Shown piece after piece: positions 32,953 through 39,418 of a stretch of DNA of 64,000 nucleotides; positions within the stretch are counted from its first letter, which is position 1; every line of letters begins with the position of its first letter. The DNA comes from a virus: positions 62,001 to 126,000 of IMG/VR virus record IMGVR_UViG_3300027749_000047; one strand, 5' to 3'. A program made the position numbers and the translations under genes. The notes below the pieces were generated by a model. It searched no databases. It was given only the letters and a program-made list of their open reading frames with translations, and was not told the DNA's origin.

Positions 32953-33656
32953 TATGCCGCTTCGTAGATTCCACTAAAAACAATAAGGTCACTTGTGTTA
33001 CGTGTGTAGATAGCGCTTGTGATACCAGCGCGGTTAGCGTAAATAATTGATGGTGAAGCAGTTGTTGTAATGCTTAACAGCTGAGGAATAAATGTTGTTG
33101 TGCTGTTTGGCGAAATGATAAGGGCAGCAGTTGATGCTGTGCCTGTAAGTTGTGCTCTGCCTGTGCCTGACCAGTTGGTATCTAATGCTGTTACCGGAAG
33201 ACTGAGCACAAGAGACGTACTGCCGATAGTTGCTGTGGCTAGTGACCAACTACCTTTGAAATAGACTGTTTTGCCTATTTGTTTCCATTGTCCTACTGGG
33301 ACAGTGGCGCCTGTGGCCCAACTAGTACCTGTGACAGTTGGGTTGTAAGTTGTCCAAGCCGTGCGATCTACAGCCAAAGTAGAGCCAGATACACCGCCGA
33401 TAGTTGACGTCGAATCAATCGTTCCGGTTATGTTAGTGGCTGTTAGTTGTGCAAGATTTAATGACGCTGTTGCAGAGTTGTAATCCGCTAAGGTATCAAC
33501 TTGTAGTGGCGCTGCTACCCATTTGTTGTCTAGGTAAACAATGGTGTCATTAAGGTTCGGGCTTCCAGCGCTGATGTCGGTAATGTCGTTCAGTTCATGG
33601 ACATGCCCTGTTGCCGAGGATGTTGATGTTACTTTTCCTTGGTTTACTAAATCCAT
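32952..33656 (-). CDS. Tail fibre protein, second cassette
   Basis: The 234-residue protein has a fibre linker with TGHVHELNDITDISAGSPNL, NDTIVYLDNKWVAAPL and repeat-like NLAQLTATNITGTIDSTSTI. A C-terminal receptor-type domain follows (WTTYNPTVTGTSWATGATV, VGQWKQIGKTVYFKGSWSLA). The W..Y.PT...W...G...G.W..IG..V.F pattern is common at fibre tips. Encoded on the strand opposite to the main tail genes, next to other fibre genes. Confidence 0.75.
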   Translation of the reverse strand: MDLVNQGKVTSTSSATGHVHELNDITDISAGSPNLNDTIVYLDNKWVAAPLQVDTLADYNSATASLNLAQLTATNITGTIDSTSTIGGVSGSTLAVDRTAWTTYNPTVTGTSWATGATVPVGQWKQIGKTVYFKGSWSLATATIGSTSLVLSLPVTALDTNWSGTGRAQLTGTASTAALIISPNSTTTFIPQLLSITTTASPSIIYANRAGITSAIYTRNTSDLIVFSGIYEAA

Positions 33657-35203
33657 TAGGTAACTGTTACTTTCATTTGCCCATTAATGTTTGTTAATCC
33701 AGAAGTTAAATCACGGTCTAATCTCATGTATCCAGTACTAGAGTTGGAATAATCATACATTTGTCCGCCAATTGTTATGCCTTTGTATGTACCTGCTTTT
33801 AGTAGCGCTACCCATTCGGATGGAATCGTTATCCATCCTGACTTTCCTTTTGTTAGCGGCACAGTAGTAAAGCGGTACCATCCTGATTTGTCTGCGGGTT
33901 TTGATGTGGCATAGTCAGTTGTGCTATTAACTGTGTTTGCAGAGGAATAAGTGGTGTACTTATGCAATGTCATTGTTACATAAGTTGTTGTTGGGCCTGG
34001 ACTTACAGAACTTCGCTTAAAATATATTGCAATGTTTGACCATGTAGCGCTTGGCACATTAGCAAAAGCATTAGAGCCATAATAAAAGAACGTGTAATAA
34101 GTTCCTGCAAGGTCTGAATAAGAGTATCCGTTGCCGTGGTAATAGTTATTTGATGTTCCTAACCAAGCTGGGGTAGCATACAAACCGCCATCAACCCATG
34201 TATAGGCTTGTTTAGGGTTAACATAATAATCACCGTTAACGTAATTATCTGTAGTAAATGTAGTTGCTAGTCCTGTTGGTGAGTTATCAGGACCTACCTT
34301 TGCTTGCAAAGCAATCGTGTATGTTGAACCTTTTGTTAAGCCTGTTATTGTGGCACCTGACGCTACCGAGCTACCACCTGTAAATGCTACGCCTGTATTA
34401 AAATCAACGATGTCAAAAGATGTTGCGCCAGAGTATGTTCCTGTCCAAGTTACAACAGCACTAACATCTGTAATACCAGTAGACGACACTGTTGGGGCAA
34501 ATGTTGGTGCAGGTAGCTGGTCAAAATTTACTGTGATTGGTTGCGTTACTGATCCTGTGCTTATGGTGTTTGTTGTCGCATTGTAAATCGGGCCAAAAGC
34601 ATTTAGCTTAAAGTCAATTGGTGTCTGTGCTGTTGGTGAAGTGTAAGTGACTGTTTGCGTGCCAACTGGGCTGTTTCCACTAGCTATTGTTGTGTTGGTA
34701 TCTGTGTTAAAAATAGTCCAACTTGTAGCGTTTGGTACGTTAAAAGTAAACGTTACTGTGTTGTACGAAGGTGTACTTAAAGTGTAAGTAAAAGTATCTA
34801 CGTACACTGTTGTAGGGTAAACCTGCACCCATCGTGAAGTAGGAGTAGTAAAAATAATTTCGCCTTGTGTTGTTGCTGTGGCAGCAAAAGCAGTTCCTGT
34901 TGGTGTTGCAGTAAATGATGTAGAGCTAGTAACTGTAGCTACGGTATATGTGGTGTTGATGGTGGACGGTGAAGCGCCTACTACTGTAACCAAATCACCT
35001 ACTACAAATGAATGTCCTGTTACTGTAAATGTGGCTTTATTGGGTGAACTTGTAACAACAATGGCTGTCGTTTTTGCTTTGTTTAAGTTACGCCATGCTT
35101 TTTGTGCCGGAACATATTTACCATTTTCGTCATAAACAGATAGACGCTTAGCAACGTTAAATGTGTGCTGTGCGCTATTTGCCGATGTATTTGGTGTAGT
35201 CAT
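33656..35203 (-). CDS. Tail fibre/adhesin with fibronectin type III domain
   Basis: I start at ATG 35203 (MTTPNTSANSAQHTFNVAKR), overlapping the previous stop. The 515-residue protein has a beta module at about 46-105 (TVTGHSFVVGDLVTVVGASP, YTVATVTSSTSFTATPTG), a fibronectin type III domain at about 235-320 (VSAVVTWTGTYSGATSFDIV, ITGLTKGSTYTIALQAK), and a Tyr-rich C-terminal sandwich (VTMTLHKYTTYSSANTVNST, GWYRFTTVPLTKGKSGWITI) that could bind carbohydrate. Confidence 0.7.
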   Translation of the reverse strand: MTTPNTSANSAQHTFNVAKRLSVYDENGKYVPAQKAWRNLNKAKTTAIVVTSSPNKATFTVTGHSFVVGDLVTVVGASPSTINTTYTVATVTSSTSFTATPTGTAFAATATTQGEIIFTTPTSRWVQVYPTTVYVDTFTYTLSTPSYNTVTFTFNVPNATSWTIFNTDTNTTIASGNSPVGTQTVTYTSPTAQTPIDFKLNAFGPIYNATTNTISTGSVTQPITVNFDQLPAPTFAPTVSSTGITDVSAVVTWTGTYSGATSFDIVDFNTGVAFTGGSSVASGATITGLTKGSTYTIALQAKVGPDNSPTGLATTFTTDNYVNGDYYVNPKQAYTWVDGGLYATPAWLGTSNNYYHGNGYSYSDLAGTYYTFFYYGSNAFANVPSATWSNIAIYFKRSSVSPGPTTTYVTMTLHKYTTYSSANTVNSTTDYATSKPADKSGWYRFTTVPLTKGKSGWITIPSEWVALLKAGTYKGITIGGQMYDYSNSSTGYMRLDRDLTSGLTNINGQMKVTVT

Positions 35204-36114
35204 TAGTATTGAACCCACATAGATCCGTATGGATAAGTACCTGTAGTTGGGGCTGCCGAACTAGAAATATTTACCGTTGACAATACTGATGTGGTACCGG
35301 TTGTTCCGTCCCACAAATACACATACATAGTATTTGTATCTTGTTGTAGGTAAATTGTTCCGTTAGTGATTGCACCGCCTGTGTTTGTGCTTGTGTAAAA
35401 AGCGGCAGAAGCAGCAGCAGCGTTAGCATAAGACTGAACGCCTGAAGAACCCTTTACACCCGCAAGGCTTACTTTCCAAGAAGCATAAGTTCCAGTGCCA
35501 CCCCATGTGTCAACATTTACTGTGACATTTAATGAAGATACAGCAGTAATGATTCCTTCAACAAAGTTAACTGGTGCTGTAGGGTATGCAAGGCGCACAC
35601 GGTTTCCTACTGCATAAGCTCCAATAGCGCTAAAAGCAAAAACTTGGTTACCTGTTGATGTTGGGATTGCGTATGAAGTAGTTGATGTAATACCATCGTA
35701 TCCAGCACCAGTAGGACCTGTTGAGCCGCCACCAAAACTACCTTGAAGTGCCCAAGAGCCAGATACCTTTAGATAAATATTTTTGTTGGTGTAGTCCATG
35801 TAAACATCACCGTTGTTACTGGACGTTGGTGCTGGAGGTGATGATGTTGGTGCACCTGATCCTACATAAACCGATGTTCCAGTAGCACCAGTATTACCTT
35901 GCGGAATACTAAAGTTAAAAACAGCAGCTGATGAAGTTCCTGCGTTAGTTACAGTTGCGCTTGAGCCTGCGCTACCAGTTGTCACTGTTCCTACTGCAAT
36001 AGTTGCTGCTGATCCCGCACTACCTGCTGCGCCTGTTGGCCCTACTCCACGTAAAACACCTGTTCGGACTTGTACTGTTCCGCCAGAGGTTAGACGGACT
36101 GTGTTGTTGCTCAT
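35203..36114 (-). CDS. Collagen-like tail fibre protein, second cassette
   Basis: The 303-residue protein has short collagen-like pieces (GVGPTGAAGSAGSAA, QGNTGATGTSVYVG, GGGSTGPTGAGYDG) that separate beta segments, among them SNNGDVYMDYTNKNIYLKVS then GSWALQGSF, a motif of many fibres. A middle domain (IGAYAVGNRVRLAYPTAPVN then FVEGIITAVSSLNVTVNV) follows. The stop overlaps the next start. It parallels the collagen-like protein of the plus-strand cassette. Confidence 0.75.
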   Translation of the reverse strand: MSNNTVRLTSGGTVQVRTGVLRGVGPTGAAGSAGSAATIAVGTVTTGSAGSSATVTNAGTSSAAVFNFSIPQGNTGATGTSVYVGSGAPTSSPPAPTSSNNGDVYMDYTNKNIYLKVSGSWALQGSFGGGSTGPTGAGYDGITSTTSYAIPTSTGNQVFAFSAIGAYAVGNRVRLAYPTAPVNFVEGIITAVSSLNVTVNVDTWGGTGTYASWKVSLAGVKGSSGVQSYANAAAASAAFYTSTNTGGAITNGTIYLQQDTNTMYVYLWDGTTGTTSVLSTVNISSSAAPTTGTYPYGSMWVQY

Positions 36115-36725
36115 ACGCTCTCCATAATTGTTGTTCGGCTATTTACGGTAAAGAAGCCTGATACTAACTTTACTTGAGGATTAGCAATAGGTGAAGTTAC
36201 CCCATCAACAGTCGCATAAATATCTATTGAAAACTGTCCAGGCGTAAGGCTTTTTGTGACTGATTTTGGTGCACTTAGTTGAATGATGCCTTCTGACCCG
36301 GCAATAATAATTGATGCTTGAGTAGATGGCGTGTTAGACGATTTGAAAGAAATTATTGTGTTTCCTGAAGCATCTTTAACATCTGCTCGGCAACTTTCAA
36401 ATGTTGCTGAACCATAAGGTGATACAGGCGCAGCGTTTGCGTTTGCTATTTTAAATACAGTTGATGAAGTAACGGCTGTAACAGGAAAAATACCGTTATT
36501 AACACTTTGGCTAAAACCTGTCAGTGTTGCGTAGTCACCAACACTAAAGGAATGACCAGGTGTAGTAAGTGTTGCTATCCCACCTGAATAAGATAATGAC
36601 GACACTGTTACGGTTGAAGAAGCACGAATTGGCATTACTGTTCCGTCGCTGTCACTCCACAGCAACTGACAGGCAAAGTCCTCGCCGATATCTAAACTAA
36701 TATCGACATAATCTTGAGTGGCCAT
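36111..36725 (-). CDS. Baseplate-type beta protein with inserted module
   Basis: The 204-residue protein seems to be a BppU-like sandwich (YVDISLDIGEDFACQLLWSD at the start; CRADVKDASGNTIISFKSSN, EGIIQLSAPKSVTKSLTPGQ and FSIDIYATVDGV later) that is split by an inserted module at about residues 38-95 (ATLTTPGHSFSVGDYATLTG, NNGIFPVTAVTSSTVFKIAN). The outer domain resembles gene 18489-18836. It overlaps the next gene by four bases. Confidence 0.65.
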   Translation of the reverse strand: MATQDYVDISLDIGEDFACQLLWSDSDGTVMPIRASSTVTVSSLSYSGGIATLTTPGHSFSVGDYATLTGFSQSVNNGIFPVTAVTSSTVFKIANANAAPVSPYGSATFESCRADVKDASGNTIISFKSSNTPSTQASIIIAGSEGIIQLSAPKSVTKSLTPGQFSIDIYATVDGVTSPIANPQVKLVSGFFTVNSRTTIMESV

Positions 36726-37225
36726 TAATAATCTCCTTGATCAGTAATTACTGGCAGTTCAGCAACACGACGTAGAGCAGCAACATATTCTTCAGATGTA
36801 CCAGCAACAACGATAGTGTTATTAGTTATTGTACTAGTAGGCATGTTATCAAGACCCAATACTTTAGCACGCGCTTGAATAATCTTTAATGCTGTTTCTA
36901 CGGCTTGCCTGTCACCATTAATGGCGTCTTGCCATACAGCGCTTTGCAACTCATCAAGCCGGTCCACTTCCATAGCCAGTAAAGACCTTTTGTGGCCAGC
37001 GTCTACTAAGTCTGCGGCTTCTTTTAAAGCATCAGAAATCAAAGTGTTTACGTTTCGCTCTGAAATTCCTAGGTGTTCTGCTATTGACCATAAAGAGCGA
37101 CCTGATCTGCGCATTTCTAGTGCTTTTCTGGCTTTTTCGTTGCGTTCGTCTTGTAAAAGCGCCGCTGAAGTAACTTTTTTGGTTCTAGCTATTTCTTTAG
37201 TAACAGCCGCTTTTTTTACCGTCAT
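36725..37225 (-). CDS. Small terminase-like helix-turn-helix protein
   Basis: The 166-residue protein has a helix-turn-helix (RRSGRSLWSIAEHLGISERN, VNTLISDALKEAADLV) followed by a helical segment (AMEVDRLDELQSAVWQDAIN, GDRQAVETALKIIQARAKVL, GLD). This combination, with RLDELQ..W..A..GD..AV...L.I...RA...GL, is that of many actinophage small terminase subunits. It lies 11 kb from the large terminase and on the other strand, so another DNA-binding role is possible. Confidence 0.6.
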   Translation of the reverse strand: MTVKKAAVTKEIARTKKVTSAALLQDERNEKARKALEMRRSGRSLWSIAEHLGISERNVNTLISDALKEAADLVDAGHKRSLLAMEVDRLDELQSAVWQDAINGDRQAVETALKIIQARAKVLGLDNMPTSTITNNTIVVAGTSEEYVAALRRVAELPVITDQGDY

Positions 37226-37653
37226 TTCTTTCTCCTTCTAGGAGCTACAAAAGCTTTGTCGTCATAATCATCCATGGTTTTTTGCACGTTACCTTTATTG
37301 CGTGCTAAAGCCGCTCTTCGTTCAAAACTTGTAAAACCGCCCCATACACCAAAAGGCTCTTGTTTTTTTAAGGCTGTAATTAAACAGTCACGCTGAACAT
37401 CACATAGTTTGCAAATAGATTTAGCATAATTTATTTGCTGTGAAGACATTGGCAAATCGGAGTGTCCATAAAATATTTCTGATGGCATTCCAAAGCAATA
37501 AGAATCGTCACGCCAATCTCTGCGTGCCGTATAGCGCCAAGCAAGTGGCGTCGATGGCGTCTTGAGGTTTTTTGAGTTGCTGGCAGGCGTCGTAATAATT
37601 GGGGTGTTTGGAAGCAAGCCATCTTGCGACAGCTTCTTTGTCCGATCTTCCAT
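37222..37653 (-). CDS. WhiB-family iron-sulfur transcription regulator
   Basis: Starting at ATG 37653 the protein has 143 residues. It has the four cysteines of the WhiB cluster (C53, C81, C84, C90, with CKLCDVQRDC) and the GVWGG motif (102-106) followed by a basic stretch. WhiB proteins bind a 4Fe-4S cluster and the primary sigma factor region 4, and occur only in actinobacteria and their phages. The first 48 residues are coded by DNA that also codes the end of the RuvC-like gene. It overlaps the next gene by four bases. Confidence 0.88.
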   Translation of the reverse strand: MEDRTKKLSQDGLLPNTPIITTPASNSKNLKTPSTPLAWRYTARRDWRDDSYCFGMPSEIFYGHSDLPMSSQQINYAKSICKLCDVQRDCLITALKKQEPFGVWGGFTSFERRAALARNKGNVQKTMDDYDDKAFVAPRRRKK

Positions 37654-37975
37654 TACCAACTACCGCCTTTTTCCATGATGAAGGTCCAATAAATATTACC
37701 TCTGATTCTACTCGCTGTGCTGCCACAGCCAAAGCACCGGCTACCATACCCATAGATATGCCCGTACGGATGTTGTGGCTAGCGCCCTGAATTGCTTGTT
37801 CAATAACAGTCAATTCAGGGCACGTAGCCCACATTAGGTTGGTTAACCAATCAGACAGGATTAATAGGTTTTTGACGTCATCTTTGCTGGTCAAAATGAG
37901 TTCTTCAAAAACCATGTGGCTAGGGTGTGCGAACGCAATTCGTCTTACACCATAGTCAACTCCTGCTGCATCCAT
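37508..37975 (-). CDS. RuvC-like Holliday junction resolvase
   Basis: The 155-residue protein has an RNase H-like fold pattern with acidic residues at the expected places: D7 in AAGVDYGVRRIAFA, E59 in ELTVIEQAIQGASHNIR, and D139/D142 in KKPQDAIDATCLALYG. It would cut branched DNA made during replication and recombination before packaging. Length is normal for RuvC-type nucleases. Its last 146 bases overlap the WhiB reading frame. Confidence 0.8.
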   Translation of the reverse strand: MDAAGVDYGVRRIAFAHPSHMVFEELILTSKDDVKNLLILSDWLTNLMWATCPELTVIEQAIQGASHNIRTGISMGMVAGALAVAAQRVESEVIFIGPSSWKKAVVGNGRSDKEAVARWLASKHPNYYDACQQLKKPQDAIDATCLALYGTQRLA

Positions 37976-37984
37976 GTATCATTT

Positions 37985-38065
37985 CTACCAGTTTTGTCGC
38001 TGAATGTACAACATGACACACAATAAGCCACTAAAGGCTATCAGTAGCATAATGTCTTTAATCAT
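37985..38065 (-). CDS. Tiny 26-residue membrane peptide
   Basis: ATG 38065 overlaps the stop of the preceding gene (ATGA). The frame encodes MIKDIMLLIAFSGLLCVMLY followed by IQRQNW. It is one hydrophobic helix with a basic end, in the form of a single-span membrane peptide. Translational coupling and the amphipathic ends support that it is real; its role is unknown. Confidence 0.5.
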   Translation of the reverse strand: MIKDIMLLIAFSGLLCVMLYIQRQNW

Positions 38066-38265
38066 CGCTTTTCTCCGTCTGCTGGTGGCCCCCAAGACGA
38101 CCAAGGGTTTGGGCGCCAAGCAACACGACAAATCTTGTTATCAAACATGGTGATAAGTAGTTCGCCGCCTTCTGGCACGGGTATTTGGTCATTTTCATCT
38201 AGGTTTACTACAAATGTAGAAACAACCTCTTCGTTAATCATCTTTTGTAGCCTCTCATCTAACAT
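38062..38265 (-). CDS. Small protein, unrecognised
   Basis: The 67-residue protein (MLDERLQKMINEEVVSTFVV then NLDENDQIPVPEGGELLITM) has a helix, a beta hairpin and a Trp/Pro-rich end (VAWRPNPWSSWGPPADG). The start overlaps the previous gene by 11 bases. It lies in the long leftward replication operon. Confidence 0.55.
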   Translation of the reverse strand: MLDERLQKMINEEVVSTFVVNLDENDQIPVPEGGELLITMFDNKICRVAWRPNPWSSWGPPADGEKR

Positions 38266-38446
38266 CAGTTGATTCTCCTAACTCACTTACTTGGGTTAAC
38301 GCATCGCGATATCCCATGGCTATTACAGTGGCTATTTTTAGCCCATTTAATGTTCCGCCATAGTATTCACCTACATATGGCCCTGTTTCTTCAATGTAAT
38401 CGCTAATTTCTTGAGCAATTTTTTGACGAAACTGTTCTTCACTCAT
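38255..38446 (-). CDS. Small protein, unrecognised
   Basis: I start at ATG 38446 (MSEEQFRQKIAQEISDYIEE), which has CAAGAGAC upstream and overlaps the previous stop by eight bases; ATGs further upstream are possible. The 63-residue protein is an acidic helix, then GPYVGEYYGGTLNGLKIATV and a second helix (MGYRDALTQVSELGES). Confidence 0.55.
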   Translation of the reverse strand: MSEEQFRQKIAQEISDYIEETGPYVGEYYGGTLNGLKIATVIAMGYRDALTQVSELGESTDVR

Positions 38447-38651
38447 CGTCTCTTGAGTCATCATTATCCATTTCATCTTCAGAAAATTCGGCGTTGCATT
38501 CCCAGCAATTTATGGGCAGTGCGCGGCCTTTTGAGTGGTGTCGTCGACAGTTAGCGTTTGCTTCATCGTCGATTATGATTTCTTGCTGATACTGAGAAGT
38601 TGTATTTACCGTTATGGTAATACTTTCGGGTTTGTTTGTTGATGTGCTCAC
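38439..38651 (-). CDS. Small protein with zinc-type Cys/His cluster, unrecognised
   Basis: The GTG at 38651 overlaps the upstream stop (GTGA) with AAAGAG before it. The 70-residue protein has a beta N-terminus (PESITITVNTTSQYQQEIII), then NANCRRHHSKGRALPINCWEC, a Cys/His cluster, and an acidic tail ending DNDDSRDDE. It follows the Cas4/RecB-like gene. Confidence 0.5.
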   Translation of the reverse strand: MSTSTNKPESITITVNTTSQYQQEIIIDDEANANCRRHHSKGRALPINCWECNAEFSEDEMDNDDSRDDE

Positions 38652-39418
38652 GCTAACTCTTTCCATTGTGCTGTTGGGCAAGATTCTTTGAAATCACAAT
38701 AATTGTAATTACTGCCTTTTTTAGTTAGACATGTTTCTAGCATGACTGGCAGTTCTTTAATAGCAATGTGATTGTGTAGTGATTCCATGAGCAGTTCTAG
38801 TGTGTCATCGACCTCTTGCATTCTAGCTACTCGAAATTCTTTCCAGATAGCGTGCTCGCGGTTTTCGTACACGATAGAAAAATGGCTTAGATCAAGTGCT
38901 TTCATGTAAGCGTGCGTTTGCATAAGGTGTGGAAATAGAGGTGAGTTTTGTTTTAGTACATCTCGCCATTTGTTGCTGTTTACTGTTTTTAATTCCCACC
39001 CTGAGCCGTCACTGATTACGCCGTCCATAGCGCCTTTTACTAGCCAAGGATTGTACTCAACTTGAACCTCTATGTCAGCCAACCAACCTTGAGATAGGCC
39101 GGCAAGTTGCCATCTGTAATGCCCCCACGTTCCAGCGTTCATTACGTCAAAACTGCCGTCTGAAGGGGTAAGTTTTTCTTCCCCTAAATACGACAATAGA
39201 TGCTTACGTTGGCAGGAATCACCGATAAGCGATGGTCTAATGCGACCTGCTCCGCTGGTTCGTGAGTTGTCAAACGAATCGTTATGCATTACTTCTTGCA
39301 AACGAGCAAATGCTTCTGGCGTTATGACTGAACCGCTTTCACGCCATTTGCTCATGCCAAATGTGACAGGCATGTCGTTATTGCCCATCACACTTTTTAG
39401 TAGGTTAACCATGTTCAT
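38648..39418 (-). CDS. Cas4/RecB-type PD-(D/E)XK nuclease
   Basis: The 256-residue protein has the exonuclease motifs: H100 (GTWGHYRWQ), D132 (WLVKGAMDGVI), E142-x-K144 (GWELKTVNS) and Q167 in HLMQTHAYMKAL. Cysteines C69, C230, C241 and C247 (GDSCQRKHLL; ETCLTKK...YCDFKESCP) match the 4Fe-4S ligands of Cas4/AddB-type nucleases. It likely processes DNA ends in phage recombination or replication. There are no CRISPR genes nearby. It overlaps the polymerase stop by four bases. Confidence 0.88.
   Translation of the reverse strand: MNMVNLLKSVMGNNDMPVTFGMSKWRESGSVITPEAFARLQEVMHNDSFDNSRTSGAGRIRPSLIGDSCQRKHLLSYLGEEKLTPSDGSFDVMNAGTWGHYRWQLAGLSQGWLADIEVQVEYNPWLVKGAMDGVISDGSGWELKTVNSNKWRDVLKQNSPLFPHLMQTHAYMKALDLSHFSIVYENREHAIWKEFRVARMQEVDDTLELLMESLHNHIAIKELPVMLETCLTKKGSNYNYCDFKESCPTAQWKELA

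Noticed and set aside
38648-39418. Cas4-like nuclease as part of a CRISPR system
   Set aside because: There is no Cas1, Cas2 or array nearby; it lies among replication genes, where such nucleases are common in phages.
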